From Verrucomicrobiia bacterium (GTDB lineage Bacteria > Verrucomicrobiota > Verrucomicrobiia > JADLBR01): a stretch of 36,582 nucleotides of DNA. Under the pieces are notes generated by a model. That model saw only the letters and a list, made by a program, of their open reading frames with translations. It was not told where the DNA came from and did not search any database. The position numbers and the translations under genes are program-made. Below are positions 1 through 6,584 of this stretch, in pieces. The stretch lies in NCBI GenBank assembly GCA_020847615.1, contig JADLBR010000432.1:1-36582 (forward strand). Direction: 5' to 3'. How positions within the stretch are numbered: position 1 is the stretch's first letter; each line of letters starts with the position of its first letter.

Positions 1-89
1 CCCCCCCTGGATCGCGCCCACAGGCCCGCCCCGATCGCGGCGAGCACCGCGAGCGCCACCCACGTCGGCGCCGATTCCTTCGGACTCAA
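1..89 (-). CDS. Partial membrane protein, N-terminus only
   Basis: Reading on minus from a TTG at 89-87 gives about 29 residues (starting LSPKESAPTW, then a hydrophobic VALAVLAAIGAGLW stretch) before the window ends. The hydrophobic run looks like a first membrane segment or signal anchor. The start is supported by a strong Shine-Dalgarno sequence (GAGGAGG at 100-94), and the TTG overlaps the TGA of the upstream hflK-like gene (TTGA), the same kind of coupling seen elsewhere in this operon. It is therefore probably the fourth gene of the ATPase-SPFH operon. The family cannot be named from so few residues. Confidence 0.5.
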   Translation of the reverse strand, partial: MSPKESAPTWVALAVLAAIGAGLWARSRG

Positions 90-1165
90 GGCCCCTCCTC
101 GATAAACCGCACATCCCCGGACGCGCCGGGCCTCACGATGACCTTCTTTGTCAGCGACAGGATCTCTTCCATCGCCTCGGCGTGCATGCGTTGCCGCGTC
201 AGCACGGAGGCCCCCCCCGCCTCTGCCAGGATGCGCTCGAATCGCTTCGCCCGCGCCTCGGCCAACGCGACGATCTGATAGGCCTCGCCCTCGGCCTGCC
301 CCAGGATCGCGGCCGCCTCACCCCGCGCTCGAGGTAAGAGATCCTCCCGGTATCCCTCGGCCTCCGCGATCAGCCTATCCTGGTCCGCCCGGGCGCTCGT
401 CACCGCGCGAAACGCGTCGGCCACCTTCTCTGGCGGCGCGCTCCGCTCCTGAGACACCGAAAGGATCTGCGCCCCGGCCCGGTGCCCGTCCAAGATGGCC
501 TGCGCCATGTCCCGCACGCGCATCTGGACCTCGGCCTTGCGCAGGGTGAGGATCTCGTCCACCGGCATCTTCGCGGCGATCTCGCACAGCGCCGACTCGC
601 AGGCCGCCCGAACCAGCGCATCGGGGTCGGCGCACGCGAAAAGGAACAGGGTCGGATCGGTGACCACATACTGCACCGACAGCTGGATATCCACGATGTT
701 CCGGTCGCCGGAGAAAAACTGGCTCCGCGAGGGATCGGGCAAATTGCCAGTCACCCCATCCGCGCCGCCCCCGCCCACGCCCACCCGGCGGGCCTTGCTG
801 ATCTGCACCTTCGTCAGCTTCTCGATCCCCACGGGCAACCCAAATCGGATGCCGGGCGTCAGCCGGTCATCGACGACCCGGCCAAATCGCTGCACGACGC
901 CGCGCTCCGCGGGACCCACCACGCGGATCCCGCTCAAAAGCCATCCCACGAGGCAGAGCCCGGCGATGATCATCCACCGCCGGCCCAGCCACGCCCACGC
1001 CCCACCACCATGGCCGTGGTCGTGCCCATCGCCGTGATCGTGATCGTGCTCACGGCGGTCGTGCGCGTGCCCATCCTCATGGCCGTGGTGATGATGGTGG
1101 TGGCCATGGCCGTGCGGGTGATCGTGACCCCCGCCGCCCTCGCCGTGATGTAAGAAAACGCGCAT
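86..1165 (-). CDS. hflK: HflK-like SPFH protein with a His-rich cytoplasmic tail
   Basis: 359 residues. Residues 6-52 contain 21 histidines (a run of six at 22-27) interspersed with Asp and Gly. One membrane segment follows at about 64-79, then an SPFH domain of HflK type (VVGPAERGVVQRFGRV onward, to about 260) and an Ala/Glu-rich helical C-terminus. HflK is normally a single-pass inner-membrane protein with the SPFH domain in the periplasm; with HflC it forms a large cage around the FtsH protease. By that topology the His-rich part is cytoplasmic. The gene starts 15 bases after the hflC-like stop and is the second HflK-type domain in the operon, the first being fused to a metal ATPase. Inference: the tail binds divalent metal ions for the pump. 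No clear Shine-Dalgarno precedes the ATG, so coupling to hflC is likely. Confidence 0.9.
   Translation of the reverse strand: MRVFLHHGEGGGGHDHPHGHGHHHHHHGHEDGHAHDRREHDHDHGDGHDHGHGGGAWAWLGRRWMIIAGLCLVGWLLSGIRVVGPAERGVVQRFGRVVDDRLTPGIRFGLPVGIEKLTKVQISKARRVGVGGGGADGVTGNLPDPSRSQFFSGDRNIVDIQLSVQYVVTDPTLFLFACADPDALVRAACESALCEIAAKMPVDEILTLRKAEVQMRVRDMAQAILDGHRAGAQILSVSQERSAPPEKVADAFRAVTSARADQDRLIAEAEGYREDLLPRARGEAAAILGQAEGEAYQIVALAEARAKRFERILAEAGGASVLTRQRMHAEAMEEILSLTKKVIVRPGASGDVRFIEEGP
94..100 (-). promoter_or_regulatory. Ribosome binding site for the TTG-initiated gene at the left edge
   Basis: On minus the sequence reads GAGGAGG, about five bases before the TTG at 89-87. It lies inside the last codons of the hflK-like gene. 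It is the main reason to accept a TTG start there and implies translational coupling. Confidence 0.55.
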
Positions 1166-1180
1166 GGGAAGAAACCGTCC

Positions 1181-2116
1181 TCAGCGGGCCGCCCCGCCCC
1201 CTGCAGGCGGCATCGCGCCCGCACCGCCCCGATCCAGCGACCGCGCGGACGGGTCGGTCAAGTACCGGAACAACTCCGAATCCGAGGAGAGCACCATCGT
1301 CGTCTTCTCGTTGAGCAACTTCTTGTACGCCTCGAGGGACCGCAGGAACTGGAAGAACTCGGGATCCTTGCCGTGGGCCGCCGCGTAGATCTCGATCGCC
1401 TTCCGCGCCGCCTCGCCCCGCTTCAGTTCCGCCTCCTTCTGCGCGTCGGCCAAGAGTTGCGCCTTCTGCCGATCGGCGTCGGCCCGGATCTTGATCGCCT
1501 CCTCCTCGCCCTCGGCCCGGTACTGGCGGGCGATCCGATCGCGCTCGGCCCGCATTCGGTCGAAGACACTCTGCTTGTTCTGCTCGGGCAAGTTGAGGCG
1601 CCTGAGGCGCACATCGACGATCTCGACCCCAAGCCCAGGGCGCGCGCGCTCCCGGCACCGCCCCAGCACCCCGGCCATGATCGTGGGCGCCACCATCTCG
1701 TTGGGCTTGTCGGAGACCAGGTCCGACAGGGGCCGCGTGCCCACCTCGGCCGCCAGCTCGGCCCAGACGATGTCGTGCAGTCGCGCCTCGGCGCCCGCCG
1801 CGTCCGTCGCCCGCTGCAGGAACACCAGGGGATCGTCCACCCTCCAGCACACATACACGTCCAGCAGGATATTCTTCGGGTCCTTGGTCAGGAATTCCGA
1901 TGGCCTCGGGTTGTAGAGCCGAAGGCGCCTGTCGAATCGCAGCACCGACTGGTAAGGCCACTTCAGGTGCAGGCCCGGCTCGCGGAGCGTCGCGACATAT
2001 CGCCCAAATTCCGTGACGATGCCATACTGCGACTGGTCCAGCGCAACGAAACTGCGCCAGGCCAGGATGGCCGCGATCGCGGCCAGCGCCAGGGGGATCT
2101 TCTTTCCGGGTCTCAT
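1181..2116 (-). CDS. hflC: HflC-like SPFH protein
   Basis: 311 residues. A short basic N-terminus and one membrane segment (about 7-25) are followed by an SPFH domain beginning SQYGIVTEFGRYVATLREPGLH. A charged helical stretch (about 188-260), rich in Arg, Glu, Ala and Lys, precedes the EIYAAAHGKDPEFFQFLRSL block typical of HflC. The family partners HflK and modulates FtsH, with the SPFH domain outside the inner membrane. The ATG overlaps the stop of the upstream ATPase-HflK fusion by four bases (ATGA), with GGAG about ten bases before it. The C-terminal tail (last 20 residues) is Gly/Ala/Pro-rich. No ftsH gene is in view, so the partner here may be the ATPase fusion and the second HflK rather than a neighbouring protease. 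Confidence 0.9.
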   Translation of the reverse strand: MRPGKKIPLALAAIAAILAWRSFVALDQSQYGIVTEFGRYVATLREPGLHLKWPYQSVLRFDRRLRLYNPRPSEFLTKDPKNILLDVYVCWRVDDPLVFLQRATDAAGAEARLHDIVWAELAAEVGTRPLSDLVSDKPNEMVAPTIMAGVLGRCRERARPGLGVEIVDVRLRRLNLPEQNKQSVFDRMRAERDRIARQYRAEGEEEAIKIRADADRQKAQLLADAQKEAELKRGEAARKAIEIYAAAHGKDPEFFQFLRSLEAYKKLLNEKTTMVLSSDSELFRYLTDPSARSLDRGGAGAMPPAGGGAAR

Positions 2117-5079
2117 GGTGATGCTCCAGCCGCGGTGTCGGCGGACACCGGGGGGGGTTGCTCGGTCGCCACGGGGACCGGGACGGCCGACCTCATGACG
2201 GCCGGGCCGATGAGCGTTAGCCCATGCCGCGCGGCACCCGGCTCCACGACAGAGAGCCGGATCCCGGCGAGCGCGCCCTCGATGGTCTCGACATACAGGT
2301 TGAAATCCGTCACGGCGCGGGGCACCGGATCACCCCGGCGAGCCTCGGCGCGCCTCAGGAAAGATCCCGCCTCGCCCGTGGCCCGTGCGACGGTCCGGAG
2401 GTACTCGCCCTCTGCGGTCTCCTTGGTGCGGGCACCCTCGCCGCGGGCCAGCGGGATCTGCTCGTTGAGGTACGCCTCGGCGCGGTTGATCAGCGCGTCC
2501 TTTTCCTCCAAGGCGTCGACCACGCCGCGGAAAGCCCCCACCACCTCCAGCGGCGGATGCACATCCTGAAGATCGATGCCGCACACCTCGATGCCCAGGC
2601 CACAGGCCGCCACCGCGGCCCGAGCCGTGCCCAGCGCCTCCTTTTCGACACGGGCGCGCCCCGTCGTCAGTATCTCACCCAGCGAAACCCCGGCGACGAC
2701 TTGCCGCAGGGCGCTCTCGGAGATGGCCCTCAGCGTGCCCTGCGGATCCACCGAGGAGAAGAGATAAGCGGCGGGGTCGGCCACGCGATATTGCACCGCG
2801 GCATGCACGTCGAGGAGGCTCTGGTCGCCACACGTCATCGTGGATTCTTCCGGCAACACCCGGTAGCGACCGCCGCGATGCTGGATGTTCCACTCGTACG
2901 CGGGCGGGCTCTCGCCCGGCGCCGTCGGCTCGACCCGGAACCCGACCTCGATGCGCTCCACCCGCCCGCTCACCCGATCCAGCCGGGTGATTGGCCAGGG
3001 CGCCCGGTAATGCAGGCCCGGCCCGACGGGCGGCTGCGCCACGCGCCCAAATAGCCGGAGAACACCCGTCTCGTCCGCCCGGATCGCAAAAATGCCGCTC
3101 GCGAGCCACGCGATGCCCACGGTCACCAGCGCGGGCCGCCAACCGCGGCGCACCAGGACCCCGGCGGTGTCGCGCCAGTGGAGCATCCGGTGCCCGAGCT
3201 CGTGCCGGGACCAGAGCAACCGCAGGGAGTTCGCCACGACAAATAGCGAGGCAACCTGATGCAGGATCGCCGAGGCGATCGGCCCCACGAGCCCCCAGCC
3301 CGCCGCGGCCATGCCCAGCACGTTCAGGCCAAACGCGAAGAACACGATATTCTGCCAGATCGTGCGGATCACGCGCCGGGCAAACACGATCGCCTCCGGC
3401 AGCTTCTCGAGATGCCTCTCGCCAAAGATCGCGATGCCGGCCGCCTCGATGGCGACGTCCGTGCCCACGTCCGTCAGCGCGATCCCGACATCGGCCACGG
3501 CGAGCGCTGCGGCATCGTTGACGCCGTCGCCCACCATGGCGACGGGCCCACGATCGCGCCGCCACTCCTCCACCATGCGCGTCTTGTCCTCGGGCAACAG
3601 CCCGCTGCGGATGTCGTCGAGTCCCACCTCCGCGCCGAGGTGCCGCGCCGCGCCCTCCGCGTCGCCGGTGAGCATGCAGACGCGACCGGGAAACAGGCCC
3701 CTGAGCGCGCCGATGGCCTCCTTGGCCTCCTGTCGCGCCGTGTCGCGCGCGGCAATGAGGCCCAGGATCTCGCGATCCCGGGCCACGAACAGCACGCTGT
3801 GTCCCCCGTCTCGCAACTCGCCCGCCGACGCCGCCAGCGCTTCTGGAGGGCGCGCGCCCGCCGACGCCACGTACGCGTCGGAGCCCGCGCGCACGATCCG
3901 GCCCCCGCGGTCTTGACCGCGCACGCCCAAGCCGGGCTCGGCCATGATCGCTGCGGCCTCATCGAACCCCAGCGCCCTCTCCCGCGCCGCCTCGATCACC
4001 GCCTTCGCCAGCGGGTGCTCCGAACCCGCCTCCACCGCCGCTGCGGCCCGAAGCACGTCGTCATCCGCGACCCCGGGCGCCGCCAGCACGCGCGCCACCC
4101 TCAGCCTCGCCATCGTGAGCGTGCCCGTCTTGTCCAAGAGGATCGATCGGCAGCGGCCCAGCGATTCGAGCGCGGCACCGCCCTTCACGAGCACGCCGCG
4201 GCGCGCCAGCCGCCCGATACCCGCCGATACCGCCGTGGGCGTCGCCAACACCAGCGCGCACGGGCACGCGATGATCAAGATGGATACCGCCCGGATCAGA
4301 TCGTTCGTGAGGAAAAACGCCAGCCCCGCGCAGCCCAGCACCACGGGCAAGAACCAGCTCGCGTAGCGATCGGCCAATCGCTGGCTGGGCGCGCGGTGCC
4401 TCTCCGCCTCCTCCACCAGATGCACCATGCGGCCAAAGGCCGTGTCGCTCCCAACGCGCTCGACCTCGACCTCCAGGGCGCCCGCCCCGTTGACCGAGCC
4501 CGCGAGGACCCGATCGCCCGGCGCCAGGTCCCGCGGGAGCGACTCGCCCGTCAGCGCGCCCTGATCCACCGAGGTGCGCCCCGACCGGATGCGCCCATCC
4601 ACGGGGATCCGTTCCCCGGGCGCCACCGCCACGCGCTCGCCGGACCTGATCTCGCCGATCGGCACCCGCTCGCGCCCCGCGGCCGAGATCCGCGTCGCCT
4701 CCCGGGGCGTCATCCGGATCAGGGCACGAATCGCCCCGCGCGTGCGCTGCACCGCGATGCCCTCCAGAAAACCCCCGATCAACATGATCAGGATCACCTC
4801 CGCGGCCACGAAATATTGGCCGATCGCGATGGCCGCGCCCGCCGCCAGCAGGACCGCGAGATCCGCCGACAACCGGAACTTCAGCAGTTCCTTCAGCGCG
4901 TTCCACAGGATCGGGCCGCTCCCGAGAATGGCCCCGATCGCGTTGGTCGGTATGCCGGCGACGGCGGGAAGGACTCCCGTGCCGGACGCGATCATCCCGG
5001 CGCCCACGAGCGCCGCGAGCCCCAGCGTATCAAAAGGCCGGGGCTCGTGACCGCCGCCATGCGCATGGCCCATGCCCAT
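2113..5079 (-). CDS. P1B-type metal ATPase fused to an HflK-like SPFH domain
   Basis: 988 residues from the ATG at 5079. The N-terminus is short and His-containing (HAHGGGH), with no CxxC heavy-metal-associated domain. ATPase motifs, in this numbering: TGES at 177-180, the membrane CPC motif at 272-274, the phosphorylation loop DKTGTLT at 316-322, the SEHP signature with HP at 355-356, and GDGVND at 517-522. Eight membrane segments are plausible. A ninth (about 649-666) leads into an HflK-type SPFH domain (IFAIRADETGVLRLFGRV onward, to about 960). P1B pumps have both ends in the cytoplasm, so the ninth segment places the SPFH domain in the periplasm, as in HflK; the fusion is topologically sound. 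The last membrane segment reads LHQVASLFVVANSLRLL and lacks the Asp of Zn/Cd pumps and the MxxSS of Cu pumps, so the substrate is open. A TTG start at 5172 would add 31 atypical residues. Confidence 0.92.
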   Translation of the reverse strand: MGMGHAHGGGHEPRPFDTLGLAALVGAGMIASGTGVLPAVAGIPTNAIGAILGSGPILWNALKELLKFRLSADLAVLLAAGAAIAIGQYFVAAEVILIMLIGGFLEGIAVQRTRGAIRALIRMTPREATRISAAGRERVPIGEIRSGERVAVAPGERIPVDGRIRSGRTSVDQGALTGESLPRDLAPGDRVLAGSVNGAGALEVEVERVGSDTAFGRMVHLVEEAERHRAPSQRLADRYASWFLPVVLGCAGLAFFLTNDLIRAVSILIIACPCALVLATPTAVSAGIGRLARRGVLVKGGAALESLGRCRSILLDKTGTLTMARLRVARVLAAPGVADDDVLRAAAAVEAGSEHPLAKAVIEAARERALGFDEAAAIMAEPGLGVRGQDRGGRIVRAGSDAYVASAGARPPEALAASAGELRDGGHSVLFVARDREILGLIAARDTARQEAKEAIGALRGLFPGRVCMLTGDAEGAARHLGAEVGLDDIRSGLLPEDKTRMVEEWRRDRGPVAMVGDGVNDAAALAVADVGIALTDVGTDVAIEAAGIAIFGERHLEKLPEAIVFARRVIRTIWQNIVFFAFGLNVLGMAAAGWGLVGPIASAILHQVASLFVVANSLRLLWSRHELGHRMLHWRDTAGVLVRRGWRPALVTVGIAWLASGIFAIRADETGVLRLFGRVAQPPVGPGLHYRAPWPITRLDRVSGRVERIEVGFRVEPTAPGESPPAYEWNIQHRGGRYRVLPEESTMTCGDQSLLDVHAAVQYRVADPAAYLFSSVDPQGTLRAISESALRQVVAGVSLGEILTTGRARVEKEALGTARAAVAACGLGIEVCGIDLQDVHPPLEVVGAFRGVVDALEEKDALINRAEAYLNEQIPLARGEGARTKETAEGEYLRTVARATGEAGSFLRRAEARRGDPVPRAVTDFNLYVETIEGALAGIRLSVVEPGAARHGLTLIGPAVMRSAVPVPVATEQPPPVSADTAAGASP

Positions 5080-5231
5080 CCGCACAGCATACACGCGCCC
5101 ATCCCCGAGCCAAGACCCCAGCCAAGGGCCCAAATCCCCGCACAAGAGTTGGATTCGAGTCCTTTCGGGCAAGCCCCGCCGCCGGCGACCGAGGGCGCTG
5201 CATCATTCATGTCGAAACTTCGGGTGGGTCG

Positions 5232-5297
5232 CGGAGTGTCTAAAGGCACCACTACGAACATCCCGGATGTCTTGGGCTCGTAGTGCCGCCTTCGGCA
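5232..5297. repeat. Weak REP-like pair, GTAG heads facing each other
   Basis: On plus, GTAG at 5280-5283 is followed by a five-base stem TGCCG/CGGCA with loop CCTT (to 5297). On minus, GTAG at 5255-5252 is followed by a degenerate stem to about 5232. The two heads form the inverted repeat ACTACGA/TCGTAGT. The stems differ from the main family and the minus unit is poor, so the call is tentative. Confidence 0.4.
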
Positions 5298-5324
5298 TTC
5301 GCATAACCGCTCAATTCCGGTTTT

Positions 5325-5375
5325 GTAGCCGAAGCCGTGAGGCTTTGGCACCCAAACGCTTACGCGTTCGGCTAC
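5325..5375. repeat. REP-like inverted pair (BIME-like), site A
   Basis: Plus unit: GTAG at 5325, stem GCCGAAGCC (5328-5336), loop GTGA, arm GGCTTTGGC (5341-5349). Minus unit: CCAAACGC (5352-5359), loop TTAC, GCGTTCGG (5364-5371), CTAC (5372-5375), i.e. GTAG plus hairpin on the other strand. The GTAG heads are at the outer ends. The right arm and the flank to 5402 match site B (14871-14909) at 37 of 39 positions by eye. Confidence 0.85.
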
Positions 5376-5438
5376 GGGAAGCGATGCGGCAATTTCCGAG
5401 TCCGCAGCCTGTCGGACTTTGCCAAGCCCAACAGGCCG

Positions 5439-5894
5439 CTAGTCCAGATTCAGCGCCCGGAGGGTCTCCCGGTCGATCGCGCCGGTCACCGGCAACCCGC
5501 GCCGATCCTGATACGCGGCCACCGCATCCCGCGTCCGGGGGCCAAAAATCCCATCGATCTCGCCGCCATAGAACCCGCGGCGCCGCAACTCCAGTTGCAC
5601 GTCGCGCACGATCTCCCACGTGCTATAGCCGCGATCGACGGTCACGACGCGCGTCGGCGGTTCCACGACGACCACCCTCGAGGTGCCATAGATGACCGGG
5701 GAGTGACGACAGGGGTAGTACCGAGGCCCACAGTGCCGATAGGGACCATAGTAGCGCGGGCCATAATAGTGCCCGTGGTGACCGCCGCCTATGCCGACGT
5801 TGACAGAAAAGTCACCGCCCCGCGCGCCCGCCACCGGAGCCATCAGCCCCGCCAAGCCCAAGGCGCCCGCCCCAATCCATCCAAAAGTCTTCAT
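5439..5894 (-). CDS. Secreted peptidoglycan-binding domain protein
   Basis: 151 residues. The N-terminus is a classical signal peptide ending near PVAGA (about residue 24). Next comes a short segment rich in Tyr, His, Gly and Pro (about 38-64) with two Cys. A C-terminal PG_binding_1 domain (about 90-148) shows its usual DVQLELRRRGFYGG, DGIFGPRTRDAVAAYQ and LPVTGAID elements. The protein likely sits in the periplasm or envelope and binds the cell wall; no catalytic domain is present. An AAGGAGA Shine-Dalgarno lies just upstream of the ATG. It lies between a YdcF-like gene and the metal ATPase operon on the same strand. The His/Tyr-rich segment could bind metal, but this composition is common in small envelope proteins. 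Confidence 0.85.
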   Translation of the reverse strand: MKTFGWIGAGALGLAGLMAPVAGARGGDFSVNVGIGGGHHGHYYGPRYYGPYRHCGPRYYPCRHSPVIYGTSRVVVVEPPTRVVTVDRGYSTWEIVRDVQLELRRRGFYGGEIDGIFGPRTRDAVAAYQDRRGLPVTGAIDRETLRALNLD

Positions 5895-5948
5895 CTTATC
5901 TCCTTTCGATCAATTCGGCACTTTGGACGGAGCTTGGCCCGGCCCGAT

Positions 5949-6584
5949 TCAATCGTCCTGCGCCAATAGCCCCCGGGCGCGCGCGATGCCCGGCGGAACC
6001 GTCTCGCGCTCGATGTAACCCTCTTCCCCATAGCGAATTATCCTGTCGATCTCGCCTCCGAGCAACGCGTCGAAATCCTGCCCCTTCTCCGCGAAGATCC
6101 GCACCTCCTCCTCGAAGGTCGTCTCGGGGGGGGCACACTGGCAGGCGACTTGCGGGATGAGCTTGCGGCACGTCAGCAGGACCCGACGCTGGCGATATGG
6201 GCTGGCGACCAGGATCGCCGAACGGATGCCCGACGCAAAATTGAAATCGGGCCACGCCCCCGTCAGGCCGCGCGACGTGAAGAGGATGTTTTCCGAGGTG
6301 TTGGTCGACTCGCCCTCGACGAAGACCGCGTCGCCCGGGATCTCGGGGCAGGCGCGCCGCAGCTCTTTGAGAAACGCATGGGCCTCGGGCTCCCCGAGGT
6401 CGGCTGTCCCACTGCCCACGCCACCGGTCAAAATGACGCGTCCCGCCAGGCCGCGCTGGAACAACGCGCCGCAGACGCGCGGTATCCGCATGTCGAAGTG
6501 CCCGAAGCCGATCACCACATCACAGCGCGCCAAGCCCGCCGAGCGGATATACAGATAATCGAAGATCTCGCGCGCCGGGCTCAA
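5949..6584 (-). CDS. YdcF/DUF218 family protein
   Basis: 211 residues. It fits the DUF218 (YdcF/SanA/ElyC) fold: CDVVIGFGHFD near the start, RVILTGG with GxG following (about 49-58), an acidic EPEAHAFLKEL helix, EGESTNTSENILFTS (the family's ST-x-x-EN motif), and AILVASPYRQRR near residue 126. Members are Rossmann-like proteins linked to envelope or nucleotide-related functions, mostly without a defined reaction. There is no membrane segment or signal peptide, so it is probably cytoplasmic. The start is a TTG at 6584 that overlaps the stop of the upstream fusion gene (TTGA), suggesting translational coupling. A later start would remove part of the first strand. Confidence 0.8.
   Translation of the reverse strand: MSPAREIFDYLYIRSAGLARCDVVIGFGHFDMRIPRVCGALFQRGLAGRVILTGGVGSGTADLGEPEAHAFLKELRRACPEIPGDAVFVEGESTNTSENILFTSRGLTGAWPDFNFASGIRSAILVASPYRQRRVLLTCRKLIPQVACQCAPPETTFEEEVRIFAEKGQDFDALLGGEIDRIIRYGEEGYIERETVPPGIARARGLLAQDD

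Larger units (their letters stand above)
5080..5438. other. Gene-free spacer with REP-like repeats upstream of the ATPase fusion
   Basis: About 360 bases between the peptidoglycan-binding gene and the ATPase start. The first 93 bases are open in the ATPase frame back to a TTG at 5172, but the peptide they would encode looks non-native. The rest holds a GTAG-headed hairpin pair (5325-5375), a weaker pair (5232-5297), and an imperfect inverted repeat at about 5403-5438 (GCCTGT with ACAGGC) just after the stop of the peptidoglycan-binding gene. No recognisable promoter was found, although the operon promoter is expected here. Confidence 0.5.

Noticed and set aside
482-1153. Long plus-strand frame antisense to the His-rich hflK
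   Set aside because: Its His- and Val-rich peptide is the antisense of the GHDH-type codons; there is no domain, and the minus gene explains the sequence.
5080-5172. TTG start for the ATPase fusion
   Set aside because: The added 31 residues look untypical and there is no ribosome binding site; the His-containing ATG start at 5079 is more natural, although not proven.
3259-5283. 674-residue plus-strand frame opposite the ATPase
   Set aside because: Arg/His/Pro-rich peptide without domains, caused by high-GC codon bias of the ATPase gene on the other strand.
5325-5375. Hairpin pair as a riboswitch for the ATPase operon
   Set aside because: The same hairpins recur at unrelated loci with GTAG heads, so a REP element is the better explanation.
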